Source of the DNA: CAYTLQ01 sp964438715
GTDB taxonomy: Bacteria; Bacteroidota; Ignavibacteria; Ignavibacteriales; Ignavibacteriaceae
DNA: 27,151 bases
Direction: 5' to 3'
Assembly (NCBI GenBank): GCA_964438715.1
Contig: CAYTLQ010000261.1
Span: 1 to 27,151, forward strand
In this document: piece by piece, positions 1-8,080 of the stretch
Numbering within the stretch: the first letter of the stretch is position 1
Layout: every line of letters starts with the position of its first letter
Notes under the pieces: generated by a model
What the model saw: only the letters and a program-made list of their open reading frames with translations
What the model was told of the DNA's origin: nothing
The model's database searches: none
Position numbers and translations under genes: made by a program

Positions 1-1
1 A

Positions 2-397
2 AAAGTGAATCCGGAAAAAAATATAGTACTTAATACCTCAAACGCGAATAAAAAAAAGGTACGCAAACGTCACGAACTCGAAAAAAGAGGCGTTAAAGTG
101 TTATTTTGTGAAACTAATTCAGATGGAAATATTGATCTTTCTAAGGCACTTCGCTTATTAGGAAAAGAAAAAATTTCGTCTTTATTGGTGGAAGGGGGAA
201 GCCGGTTATTTACTAATTTTTTACGAGACAAACTTGCAGATGAAATACGCATGTTTATTGCTCCAAAATTGCTCGGCAAGGGTCTGCCTGCAATTGGTGA
301 TCTGGGTATTTCAAATCTTTCACGGGCACAGAAATGGCGTTTTAATAAAATTGAACGCTTTGGTGATGATGTAATGTTCGATTTGCGGAAAGGTTAG
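2..397 (+). CDS. ribD: Riboflavin biosynthesis protein RibD, C-terminal reductase part (5' end outside window)
   Basis: This is the last ~130 residues of the RibD reductase domain, which reduces the ribosyl side chain of the pyrimidine intermediate with NADPH in riboflavin synthesis. The stretch SSLLVEGGSRLFTNFL (about residues 58-73 of the visible part) is the family's typical VEGG segment. It is followed by the usual IAPKLLGKG strand and a closing FGDDVMFDL. The N-terminal deaminase and the start of the reductase are missing because the frame is open to the left edge. The GTG at position 5 is therefore only an internal codon. The gene ends 2 nt before ribE, which fits a riboflavin operon. 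Seen: the motifs and the context. Inferred: that the upstream part is a normal bifunctional RibD. Confidence 0.88.
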   Translation, partial: KVNPEKNIVLNTSNANKKKVRKRHELEKRGVKVLFCETNSDGNIDLSKALRLLGKEKISSLLVEGGSRLFTNFLRDKLADEIRMFIAPKLLGKGLPAIGDLGISNLSRAQKWRFNKIERFGDDVMFDLRKG

Positions 398-399
398 AG

Positions 400-1038
400 A
401 TGTTTACAGGCCTTGTTGAAGAAATTGGTACGGTAGTTTCAAAGAAGCCTATAGGCGGGGGGTATTTGTTTCAGGTTCGTGCTTCAAAAGTATTAACCGA
501 TATGAAAACAGGCGATAGTATCAATGTTAACGGGGTTTGCCAAACGGTTACTTCTTTTGATTCCACTGTTTTTTTATTTGAAACTGTTGAAGAGACATTA
601 CAGAAAACAAATCTTGGTACGCTTGTTACCAGTAGTAAAGTTAATCTTGAAAGATCTTTGCGGGCAGATTCGAGGCTTGGTGGTCATTTTGTATTAGGAC
701 ATGTAGATTGCACCGGGATTATTTCTGCAGTGCGGAAATTAGGCGCCAGCCATGAAGTGGAAATAAACTATCCGTCGGAATATTCAGCATTACTTGTTCC
801 CGTTGGTTCTATTGCAGTCGATGGAATCAGTCTTACCTTAGCCGATGTAAAACAGTACACATTTCGTGTTGCAATTATCAATCAAACATGGAATGAAACT
901 ATTATCTCTCACAAGCAACCGGGTGATTCGGTAAATCTTGAGTTTGATATTCTAGGCAAATATATACAGCGTGCCCTGAGCACTGTACCTGAAAAATCGA
1001 AGATAACCCCTGAATGGCTAAAAGAACTCGGCTACTAA
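400..1038 (+). CDS. ribE: Riboflavin synthase, alpha chain
   Basis: This enzyme makes riboflavin by dismutation of two 6,7-dimethyl-8-ribityllumazine molecules in the cytoplasm. The protein opens with the family signature MFTGLVEEIGTV. It has the two expected lumazine-binding barrels: the first ends in SINVNGVCQTVT (about residues 41-52), and the second runs from GGHFVLGHVDCTG (about 94-106) to SIAVDGISLTL. Its 212 residues match the usual ~200-220. The start ATG at 400 lies 2 nt after ribD, with a purine-rich GGAAAGG just before it inside the ribD end, so translation is probably coupled. The 3' end overlaps tilS by 25 nt. Some genomes call this gene ribC. Confidence 0.95.
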   Translation: MFTGLVEEIGTVVSKKPIGGGYLFQVRASKVLTDMKTGDSINVNGVCQTVTSFDSTVFLFETVEETLQKTNLGTLVTSSKVNLERSLRADSRLGGHFVLGHVDCTGIISAVRKLGASHEVEINYPSEYSALLVPVGSIAVDGISLTLADVKQYTFRVAIINQTWNETIISHKQPGDSVNLEFDILGKYIQRALSTVPEKSKITPEWLKELGY

Positions 1039-2411
1039 AAAAAACAATAGAACAAAATGTGCTTCGTACGATCCGTAAATATGGGATGATTGCACCCGGA
1101 GACCATGTCCTTGTTGGGTTAAGTGGGGGACCTGACTCAGTTTTTTTACTTGCATTGTTAATAAAGTTACGCCCTTTGCTTCAATGTGAATTAGGTGCAA
1201 TACATATAAATCATTCGCTTCGCGGTGCGGCCAGTATTGAAGATGAAAAATTCTGCCGTGAGTTCTGTTCACGGTTGAATGTGCAGTACTTTTCCGATAA
1301 AAAAAATGTGAAAAGTTATGCACGCAGGAAGGGTTTGTCGATAGAGGAAGCGGGTCATGAAATCCGTTACAAGATATTTACGGAGATCGCACAAAAAAAC
1401 AATTTCAATAAGATAGCAACCGCACATCATAGTGATGATAATGCTGAGACAGTTTTAATGAATATTTTAGCCGGAACCGGTTTGCAAGGTCTTACCGGTA
1501 TTGCACCGGTTCTTAATAATGTAATCCGGCCGTTGTTGGAAATTACGAAGTCCGATATTCTGGAATATTTAACATCTCATCATATCCATTACCGGACAGA
1601 TGAAACCAATGTAGATGAACTATATCGTCGGAATTACATAAGAAACAGACTCATACCCGAAATTAAAGAAAGAATAAACCCATCGGTCGAAAAGTCGCTA
1701 CTTCGCCTTACGACGGTGATGAGAGATTTCACGGAATTTGTGCAGGAAATAGTAGCAAGAGAGACAGAAAATATCAGTATTAAAGAAGATAGTAAGATCA
1801 TCCTTACTTTGGAACGATTCCTGTCTTTACCCCGGTTTATTCAACAGCAAATAATTATTTCATCAGTAAAAGAGAATCTTCAGGTAAACCTGAATTTTGA
1901 TGATGTGGCGAAAATTCTTGAAACAGTGAAGAAAAAAAGTGGTTCGGGTGCTGAACTGAAATCCGGTGTTTTTTGTTTAAGAGAACATAATTCCATTCTA
2001 CTTTACCGGAAAGAGGCAGAAACTTATCAAAAAGAAATCGCTGTATTTCTTGGGAAAAAAGTGAAGTTTGGAAAACATTTTCTCAGGGTAAAAAAAGTTG
2101 AACGAAGTAGTTTTATACCTGTTAACGATAAAAATATTGAATATATTGATGGTTCAAAGATACGGGGCGATATGAAAATTCGCATTTGGCGTGAGGGCGA
2201 TGTTTTTTTCCCTTTTGGTATGAGAGGAAGGAAAAAAGTTTCAGATCTCCTTACGGATAATAAAGTACCGCCGGGTGAAAAAAAGTATCAGCCTGTATTG
2301 GAAGATTCTGAAAAAATTCTTTGGGTAATTGGTCAGCGTGCTGATAACAGAGTACGCGTAACGGAACACTCTCAAATAATATTGAAAATGGAGTGGATGA
2401 TAAATGAATAA
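1014..2411 (+). CDS. tilS: tRNA(Ile)-lysidine synthetase
   Basis: TilS attaches lysine to C34 of the CAU-anticodon tRNA-Ile, so that the tRNA reads AUA instead of AUG. The N-terminal ATP-pyrophosphatase domain carries the PP-loop SGGPDS at residues 37-42 and the family's HHSDDNAET stretch. The conserved second-half region includes RNYIRNRLIPEI. The C-terminal TilS domain is recognisable from RIWREGDVFFPFGMRG through WVIGQRADNRVRV. At 465 residues it is a full two-domain form. The ATG at 1014 overlaps the ribE end and has no clear ribosome-binding site. A GTG at 1059 (residue 16) is a possible shorter start that keeps all motifs. The end overlaps hpt by 8 nt. The gene order tilS-hpt-ftsH is known from many other bacteria. 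Confidence 0.95.
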   Translation: MAKRTRLLKKTIEQNVLRTIRKYGMIAPGDHVLVGLSGGPDSVFLLALLIKLRPLLQCELGAIHINHSLRGAASIEDEKFCREFCSRLNVQYFSDKKNVKSYARRKGLSIEEAGHEIRYKIFTEIAQKNNFNKIATAHHSDDNAETVLMNILAGTGLQGLTGIAPVLNNVIRPLLEITKSDILEYLTSHHIHYRTDETNVDELYRRNYIRNRLIPEIKERINPSVEKSLLRLTTVMRDFTEFVQEIVARETENISIKEDSKIILTLERFLSLPRFIQQQIIISSVKENLQVNLNFDDVAKILETVKKKSGSGAELKSGVFCLREHNSILLYRKEAETYQKEIAVFLGKKVKFGKHFLRVKKVERSSFIPVNDKNIEYIDGSKIRGDMKIRIWREGDVFFPFGMRGRKKVSDLLTDNKVPPGEKKYQPVLEDSEKILWVIGQRADNRVRVTEHSQIILKMEWMINE

Positions 2412-2958
2412 ACTCGTAATTGGTAAAGATGTATTTGAAGTTTTACTTAGTGAAGCTGAAATTCAGGAACGAACGGAAAAATTAAGTCTTGAAATAGCTT
2501 CTGATTACAGAGACAAAACACCGGTTTTTATTGGGATTCTGAATGGTGCAGTGCTTTTTATGTCTGATCTCGTGAAAAGATATCCCGGTGAGTGTGAAAT
2601 TGATTTTCTGAAACTTTCCAGTTACGGGGATGAAAAAATTTCGAGCGGCAGGGTGCGTATGCTAAAAGATCTAAACTGTGATATCACCGGCAGAGATGTA
2701 ATTGTAGTAGAAGATATAGTGGATTCAGGACTTTCAATAAAATTTGTTGAGGACCTGATAGGTGGTCATCATCCTGCCAGTATGAAAGTGGCTTCGCTTT
2801 TGGTTAAGCCGAATAGTATTAAGTATGATGTAAAAATTGATTATATTGGCTTTAATATTCCCGATAAATTTGTGATTGGCTATGGACTGGACTATGCACA
2901 GAAATACAGGAATTTACGGGACATTTATGCATTATGCTCAGATGGAGAAAAAACTTGA
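2404..2958 (+). CDS. hpt: Hypoxanthine phosphoribosyltransferase
   Basis: This purine-salvage enzyme converts hypoxanthine (and usually guanine) plus PRPP to IMP/GMP in the cytoplasm. The PRPP-binding loop VVEDIVDSG lies at residues 101-109, with the acidic pair E103/D104 typical of type I phosphoribosyltransferases. The flexible-loop region contains KLSSYGDEKISSG. The end (DKFVIGYGLDYAQKYRNL) is the standard Hpt purine-binding tail. Its 184 residues match the family. It starts inside the tilS end (8-nt overlap), and ftsH follows within about 30 nt, so the three are very probably co-transcribed. Base specificity cannot be read from sequence alone. Confidence 0.95.
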   Translation: MNKLVIGKDVFEVLLSEAEIQERTEKLSLEIASDYRDKTPVFIGILNGAVLFMSDLVKRYPGECEIDFLKLSSYGDEKISSGRVRMLKDLNCDITGRDVIVVEDIVDSGLSIKFVEDLIGGHHPASMKVASLLVKPNSIKYDVKIDYIGFNIPDKFVIGYGLDYAQKYRNLRDIYALCSDGEKT

Positions 2959-2987
2959 AAGAGGACAAAACAAACATATATTGGTAT

Positions 2988-5018
2988 ATGGAAGAAAATT
3001 CGAAAAATAACGACCCGAAAAACAAACAACAAAATCGTAATAACGACAATAGAGGTGACGATAACTTCGATTGGTCGAAAATTATACGAATGGTATTTGT
3101 ATGGGGTGCCCTTCTGGTTGGCGCCGTAATTGTTATACAGATGTTAAAATCGGGGAACGGATCGTATGTTGAAATTCAGTATAATAAATATCTCGAGTTG
3201 CTCGAAAACGATAAGATAAGCAAAGCAATAGTTACGAAATCGGACATTAACGATTTTTATTTTAAGGCTGAACTTCGTTCAGAAGAACTTATCAACGATC
3301 GTAAGGTTCGTATGATTTCGGTGTATTTACCCGAGCCGATAATCAAAGATCAGGAAGAACTTTGGAAAGCTAAAGGAATTGATTACTCCTTCGATAAACA
3401 ATCGAGTGAGTGGATGAACCTTTTGATAACCATGATTCCCTGGTTGTTAATTATTGGGGCATACATCTTGTTTATGCGTAGAATGCAGGGAACCGGCGGT
3501 AACTCGCGAGGTATTTTTACTTTTGGTAAAAGCAAGGCGAAACTTATCAGTCAGTCCGGAAATAAAGTAACATTTAGGGATGTTGCCGGCGCTGATGAAG
3601 CAAAGGTAGAACTCGAAGAAGTAATTGAATTTTTAAAGGAGCCCTCAAAATTTCAGAAACTCGGAGGTAAGATTCCCCGCGGTGTACTTTTACTTGGACC
3701 TCCGGGAACGGGAAAAACTTTGCTTGCCCGGGCTGTTGCCGGCGAGGCGGGAGTGCCATTTTTCTCAATAAGTGGTGCTGATTTCGTTGAAATGTTTGTG
3801 GGTGTTGGTGCTAGTCGTGTCCGCGATCTTTTTGATCAGGGTAAGAAAAACGCACCATGTATAATTTTCATTGATGAAATTGATGCTGTGGGTCGTCATC
3901 GTGGAGCCGGACTTGGCGGTGGACATGATGAACGCGAACAAACTCTTAACCAACTGCTCGTAGAGATGGATGGTTTTGAGCAGAACAGTGGCGTAATTAT
4001 CATTGCCGCGACTAACCGACCCGATGTACTTGACCCTGCTTTGTTGAGACCGGGAAGATTTGACCGTCAGGTTGTTGTTGACCGACCGGATGTAAAAGGA
4101 AGGGAAGGTATTCTAAAAGTACATACCCGTAAAATTCCATTAGATTCAAATGTAAAATTAGAAGTTTTAGCAAAGGGCACACCGGGACTCGCAGGTGCAG
4201 AGCTTGCGAACCTCGTCAATGAAGCGGCTTTGCTTGCGGCACGAAAAAATAAAAGTCGTGTTGGTATGGAAGACTTCGAGGAAGCAAAGGACAAAGTTAT
4301 GATGGGTATGGAGCGAAAGAGCATGATTATCTCTGAGAATGAAAAGAAAACGACTGCGTACCATGAGATAGGACATGTTCTCGTTGCTAAAAAAATACCC
4401 GAAGCGGATCCGGTTCATAAGGTTACTATTATTCCCCGTGGCAGAGCGCTTGGTGTTACCAGTTATCTGCCAATGGATGAAAAACATACTTATTCACGCG
4501 AATATCTGCTCGCTATGATTACTTATGCTTTAGGCGGCCGCGCTGCCGAAAAAATTGTATTCAACCATTATACTACAGGAGCGGGTAACGATATTGAAAA
4601 AGCTACTAATATTGCCCGTAAAATGGTTTGTGAATGGGGTATGAGTGAAAAACTTGGACCATTGAGTTATGGTGCGAAAGAAGAAGAAATTTTCCTCGGC
4701 AGGGAAATTCAGAAGCATAGAGACTATTCTGAAAAAACCGCTATAGAGATAGATGATGAAATTCGTAGTATAGTGAACGGATGTATGAAACGGGCAGAAA
4801 CCATACTTTCGGAAAATATGGACTTGCTCCATAAACTTTCAAAAGAACTACTTGAACGCGAAATTCTTGATTCTGAAGAAATCGACCGCCTTATGAGAGG
4901 TGAGGAACTGCCGCCTGTTCCAAAGAACGGGAATGAGGAAATTCCGGAACATGTAAAAAAATTAATGGAACAAAGGACAAAACCGGCAGATACCACTCCT
5001 CAAAATGAATCAAACTGA
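2988..5018 (+). CDS. ftsH: ATP-dependent zinc metalloprotease FtsH
   Basis: FtsH is a hexameric inner-membrane AAA protease that degrades misfolded membrane proteins and some regulators. With the start at 2988 it has 676 residues. The order is a short polar, Asn-rich cytoplasmic tail, a first membrane helix (MVFVWGALLVGAVIVIQML), a periplasmic segment, a second membrane helix (ITMIPWLLIIGAYILFM), and then the AAA module. The AAA module carries Walker A GPPGTGKT at 237-244, Walker B IIFIDEIDA and the RPGRFDRQ region. The zinc site is H459-E-x-x-H463, with third ligand D535 in GAGNDIEKAT. The usual HEAGH reads HEIGH here; the catalytic residues are intact. The frame extends to 2934 inside hpt, but ATG 2988 gives the normal N-terminus. 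Neither start has a strong ribosome-binding site (GAGGA is 22 nt upstream of 2988). Confidence 0.96.
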   Translation: MEENSKNNDPKNKQQNRNNDNRGDDNFDWSKIIRMVFVWGALLVGAVIVIQMLKSGNGSYVEIQYNKYLELLENDKISKAIVTKSDINDFYFKAELRSEELINDRKVRMISVYLPEPIIKDQEELWKAKGIDYSFDKQSSEWMNLLITMIPWLLIIGAYILFMRRMQGTGGNSRGIFTFGKSKAKLISQSGNKVTFRDVAGADEAKVELEEVIEFLKEPSKFQKLGGKIPRGVLLLGPPGTGKTLLARAVAGEAGVPFFSISGADFVEMFVGVGASRVRDLFDQGKKNAPCIIFIDEIDAVGRHRGAGLGGGHDEREQTLNQLLVEMDGFEQNSGVIIIAATNRPDVLDPALLRPGRFDRQVVVDRPDVKGREGILKVHTRKIPLDSNVKLEVLAKGTPGLAGAELANLVNEAALLAARKNKSRVGMEDFEEAKDKVMMGMERKSMIISENEKKTTAYHEIGHVLVAKKIPEADPVHKVTIIPRGRALGVTSYLPMDEKHTYSREYLLAMITYALGGRAAEKIVFNHYTTGAGNDIEKATNIARKMVCEWGMSEKLGPLSYGAKEEEIFLGREIQKHRDYSEKTAIEIDDEIRSIVNGCMKRAETILSENMDLLHKLSKELLEREILDSEEIDRLMRGEELPPVPKNGNEEIPEHVKKLMEQRTKPADTTPQNESN

Positions 5019-5673
5019 CCACGGAACTATTGAATACAGAGATGAGATCATCCGAAAGATGATCCATCTCTGTAGTTTATCCATACCAATTATCTATTAT
5101 TTCATCACCCGAAAACAGGCAATTGAGATTCTGGCTTTCTTTTCCATTGTGGCTCTCATATTGGATATTGGCAGGTATTATTCTCCCGCAATAGCTAAAG
5201 TAATTCTTAGTTTATTCGGTTCAATAATGAGACAGCATGAACTTGATGATAAAAAGAAAAATCTCAATGGCGCAACTTATGTTTTTCTCAGCGCTTTAGT
5301 GTGTGTGGTGATATTTCCTAAAGTTCTTTTTATTACCGGTTTTACTATTCTTATAATCAGTGATACTCTGGCCGCACTTATCGGAAGAAAATATGGAAAG
5401 CACAGGTTCCTTTCAAAAAGCCTTGAAGGCACATTGGGCTTTTTTTTCAGTGCTGTTATTGTAGTATTTTTTACACCAAAACTTCTCTATCATCCTAACG
5501 AATATCTCATAGGTATTATTGCGGCGGCAGTTGGTGCTATTGTGGAAAATGTTTCATTTGGATTTGCTGATGATAATCTCTCGATCCCGCTTTCTGTTGG
5601 GCTTACAATGTGGGTGTTGTATTTACTTTTATTTCCCGGGGTACCTCTTATATTGTCCAATGTGCCGGTTTAG
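5005..5673 (+). CDS. CTP-dependent polyprenol/diacylglycerol kinase-like membrane protein (SEC59/DGK1/VTE5 family)
   Basis: This integral membrane protein of 222 residues has about seven hydrophobic segments. The diagnostic part is SDTLAALIGRKYGKHRF followed by KSLEGTLGFFFS (about residues 118-151). This matches the CTP-binding region shared by dolichol kinase, phytol kinase, yeast Dgk1 and the phosphatidate-cytidylyltransferase fold. Known members phosphorylate a lipid alcohol with CTP. The substrate here (polyprenol, diacylglycerol or another isoprenoid alcohol) cannot be told from sequence. The N-terminal RKMIHLCSLSIPIIYYF is also typical of the family. The start lies inside the ftsH end (14-nt overlap), so it is probably the last gene of the ribD-to-ftsH run. 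It converges with the - strand gene ending at 5685. Confidence 0.82.
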   Translation: MNQTDHGTIEYRDEIIRKMIHLCSLSIPIIYYFITRKQAIEILAFFSIVALILDIGRYYSPAIAKVILSLFGSIMRQHELDDKKKNLNGATYVFLSALVCVVIFPKVLFITGFTILIISDTLAALIGRKYGKHRFLSKSLEGTLGFFFSAVIVVFFTPKLLYHPNEYLIGIIAAAVGAIVENVSFGFADDNLSIPLSVGLTMWVLYLLLFPGVPLILSNVPV

Positions 5674-5684
5674 GCAGTACCGGG

Positions 5685-6233
5685 CTACTTGTGCTGATTA
5701 TTCTCATTAATTATTTCTTCAGTTTCATCCTTATTTTTCGGAGCTTTGCCAAAACCCCAACGCTTTTCATATAAATTGTACGAATACCTCTTCCAGATTA
5801 GATCTTCCAAAAGATAAACACTAATCCATAAAGAATGAGTTTTTGCACCGCAAATAATTTCATTTGTCAGTTGGTATAGGGTTTCAGGACCATATTTTAA
5901 CTGTGCAGAAAGAATAAGAAGTGTCAGAGGACTTACATAGCTTTTCAGATGTGCATTTATGAATTCCGAAAGATGTTTGCACAACAGTGAAATATCTCTT
6001 TCGTGATTCAGATTCGCAAGAGTACACGAACAAGTAAGAAGAACCGGATTAAACCGTGCCTTGCCGCGAAAAAATTCTCTGTTAAATCGATTTGGGAAGT
6101 ATGGCAGTTGGTTTGTTATGCGCAACGATGCCGGAAATGGAAGCGATGCAATTTCAAGATGCTTTATATCGTTATACACTTGTATAAATTTTTTTTGCTT
6201 CGTCGATTCCAGAATCATAAGTAAACCGAACAT
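5685..6233 (-). CDS. Hypothetical protein, unrecognised
   Basis: I do not recognise this 182-residue protein. It has no signal peptide or membrane helix. The middle is mostly predicted helix with scattered cysteines (LLTCSCTLANL at about 65-75, and a later CGAK). The C-terminus is strongly charged (KAPKNKDETEEIINENN). A hydrophobic, aromatic patch (LWISVYLLEDLIWKRYSYNLY) precedes that tail. The ATG at 6233 lies 13 nt after the sthA stop on the same strand, so it is likely read from the sthA transcript. No clear ribosome-binding site precedes it, and an inner ATG at 6218 is possible. Support for it being a real gene is the uninterrupted frame filling the whole gap between sthA and the convergent gene, and the lack of any competing good frame there. 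Confidence 0.6.
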   Translation of the reverse strand: MFGLLMILESTKQKKFIQVYNDIKHLEIASLPFPASLRITNQLPYFPNRFNREFFRGKARFNPVLLTCSCTLANLNHERDISLLCKHLSEFINAHLKSYVSPLTLLILSAQLKYGPETLYQLTNEIICGAKTHSLWISVYLLEDLIWKRYSYNLYEKRWGFGKAPKNKDETEEIINENNQHK

Positions 6234-6246
6234 TTTTCAGAAGAAA

Positions 6247-7641
6247 TCACAAACCTTGCTTTTGCCGCCTGCTAAGTTCTATCCGGTTAATACCGTTAAG
6301 CGCCGCCACACGGTAGGCTTCTGCCATAGTTGGATAATTAAATGTAGTATTTACAAAGTACAGGATTGAATTTCCTTCGCCCTTTTGAGACATAATAGCC
6401 TGACCAATATGAATAATTTCCGATGCTTCATAACCGAAACAATGAATTCCGAGAATGCTGAAATTTTCCCTATGAAATAGAATTTTTAACATTCCTGTAG
6501 TTCTGCCGGTTATTTGTGCCCGGGCAAGATGCTTAAAGAAAGAGTGACCGACCTCGTAAGGAATTTTTTTCTCGGTGAGTTCACGCTCGTTTAAGCCGAT
6601 TGAACTGATTTCGGGAAGAGTATAAATGCCGGTAGGAATATCGAGAATAGGAAGAGTTTTACTGGCACCAAAGATAAGATGCCGTGCGGCAAATCTGCCC
6701 TGATCGTATGCGGCGCTTGCAAGACTGGGGTATCCGATAACATCGCCAACGGCAAAAATATTCGGAACAACTGATTGATAATATTCATTTACCGGTATAG
6801 AACCCCGTTCATCGGTGACGATACCAAGATCTTCAAGCCCCATGTTTTGAGAATTACCGGTTCTGCCCTGCGCCCATAGCAGGTAGTCGCTTCGGATCTG
6901 TTTATTCGATTTGAGGTATAATGTTACGCCTTTGTCATCTGCCTCTACTTTTTCATACTCTTCACCGTGCCTAATTAATACGCCGTTTTCCCGAAGATGA
7001 TAGGCAAGCGCATCAATGATTTCATCATCAAGGAACGAAAGAAGTTGTTTACGGGTATTAACCAGATTTACTTTTACTCTCAAACCACGGAAAATAGATG
7101 CGTATTCACACCCAATTACCCCGGCGCCGTATATTGTAAGGGTTCGGGGATTTTCGGTTATGCCAAGCAATTTATCACTATCTACAATGCGGGGATGGGA
7201 AAAATCAACATCAGGCGGATGATACGGGCGTGAGCCAGTTGCAATTATAAAGTATTCAGCGGTGTATTTCTTTTTCAGTCCTGAATGTTCAGTTACTTCT
7301 ACTGTGTTTTTATCAAGAAACTTCGCACGACCTGTAATTAGGTCAACAGAGTTGCGTACATAAAACCCTTGCCGCAGTTCAACCTGACTTCTGATTACTT
7401 TTTCAGTTTTTTTAAGAAGCTGTTGGAAAGTAGCGCCATCAAGATTGTTTTGATCGAGGAGTATCTGGCTTGCATGGCGTAGAGCTTTACTTGGTATTGT
7501 GCCTTTATGAGTATTACTGCCGCCGACATAAATATAATCGTCACATACGGCAACACGCTTACCTTCCTTGGCGCAGGTCATTGAAGCGCCTTCGCCGCCC
7601 GGTCCGCTACCGATGATAAACACATCGTAATCAAAGTTCAT
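6247..7641 (-). CDS. sthA: Soluble pyridine nucleotide transhydrogenase-like flavoprotein (SthA family)
   Basis: This is a member of the two-dinucleotide-binding flavoprotein family. SthA proteins move hydride between NADPH and NAD+. The protein begins with the FAD-binding IIGSGPGGEG (residues 9-18). A second nucleotide-binding fold has YGAGVIGCEYASIF, then comes the AVGDVIG FAD site, and a C-terminal dimerisation domain ends it. GTIPSKALRHA (47-57) is the segment typical of SthA. The redox-disulfide positions of related reductases are both non-cysteine: N43 and T48 in GGSNTHKGT. E. coli SthA keeps the first Cys, as I recall, so losing both is odd. A disulfide-reductase activity is therefore unlikely. 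ATG 7641 is preferred because AGGA lies 6 nt upstream; the longer frame to 7659 would need TTG. It is followed by the unknown 182-residue gene. Confidence 0.85.
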   Translation of the reverse strand: MNFDYDVFIIGSGPGGEGASMTCAKEGKRVAVCDDYIYVGGSNTHKGTIPSKALRHASQILLDQNNLDGATFQQLLKKTEKVIRSQVELRQGFYVRNSVDLITGRAKFLDKNTVEVTEHSGLKKKYTAEYFIIATGSRPYHPPDVDFSHPRIVDSDKLLGITENPRTLTIYGAGVIGCEYASIFRGLRVKVNLVNTRKQLLSFLDDEIIDALAYHLRENGVLIRHGEEYEKVEADDKGVTLYLKSNKQIRSDYLLWAQGRTGNSQNMGLEDLGIVTDERGSIPVNEYYQSVVPNIFAVGDVIGYPSLASAAYDQGRFAARHLIFGASKTLPILDIPTGIYTLPEISSIGLNERELTEKKIPYEVGHSFFKHLARAQITGRTTGMLKILFHRENFSILGIHCFGYEASEIIHIGQAIMSQKGEGNSILYFVNTTFNYPTMAEAYRVAALNGINRIELSRRQKQGL

Positions 7642-8080
7642 GAATCGTCCTGTTTTCAAAGAATATTAATTGTAAGAACAGAAAGTTACTCTTCAGGAAG
7701 TTATAATTCAAGAAAGAGGGGAAATAAATGGTGTGCAGATTGAGATTTATGTGTGCCCTTTATGATGAATGTACCATTCAGGAGTTAAACTTCGTAAATA
7801 AATGTGGTTTCTTAAAATGAATTAAATTCCTAAACTTTTGAGAGGGGAGAATTTATAGCACAATAGAATGAAGAAAAAACAATTGCCGCGGGTAGGAAAA
7901 GGGTGATTTAATCTCCTCAGTATAGCACAATTGAAAATCGTAGAATGACAATATTATAAAGTGGTTAAAAATTTTTTTGATTACCCTTTTTTATTCCCGC
8001 TCCCGTCCTTTGCCTGAGCTCTCAAATTGTTTAAATTTAAAGTTTATCCAGATTCTATTTTCAAGGAGTTGACTCTATTT
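7642..8080. other. Intergenic region between divergent sthA and aspS
   Basis: This 439-nt gap between two divergently read genes must hold their promoters. No open frame with a ribosome-binding site and a plausible protein is present. I see an 11-nt direct repeat (TATAGCACAAT at 7854-7864 and 7921-7931), each copy followed by AGAATGA, and long A/T runs around 7968-7992. I could not place a convincing -35/-10 pair, and no tRNA-like fold is visible. The right end contains the aspS ribosome-binding site. Confidence 0.6.
7854..7931. repeat. 11-nt direct repeat pair TATAGCACAAT
   Basis: The two exact copies lie at 7854-7864 and 7921-7931, with starts 67 nt apart. Each is followed by AGAATGA (7865-7871, and after a gap 7942-7948). 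Position between divergent genes could suit a regulator-binding site, but AT-rich DNA produces short repeats by chance. Confidence 0.4.

Noticed and set aside
2934..2987. Longer ftsH start inside hpt
   Set aside because: The added 18 residues (Trp/Arg/Lys-rich) do not resemble an FtsH N-terminus, while ATG 2988 gives the usual polar tail and first membrane helix.
5665..5683. Hairpin CCGGT/ACCGG between the convergent genes ending at 5673 and 5685
   Set aside because: Only 5 bp with a 9-nt loop and no T run on either strand; cannot be called a terminator.
6061..6369. + strand open frame opposite the sthA/unknown gene junction
   Set aside because: It spans the boundary of two better-supported - strand genes, has no ribosome-binding site, and its translation has no protein-like pattern.
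6247..7641. Dihydrolipoamide dehydrogenase or mercuric reductase
   Set aside because: The redox cysteine pair needed by both is absent, and the GTIPSKALRH segment fits SthA.
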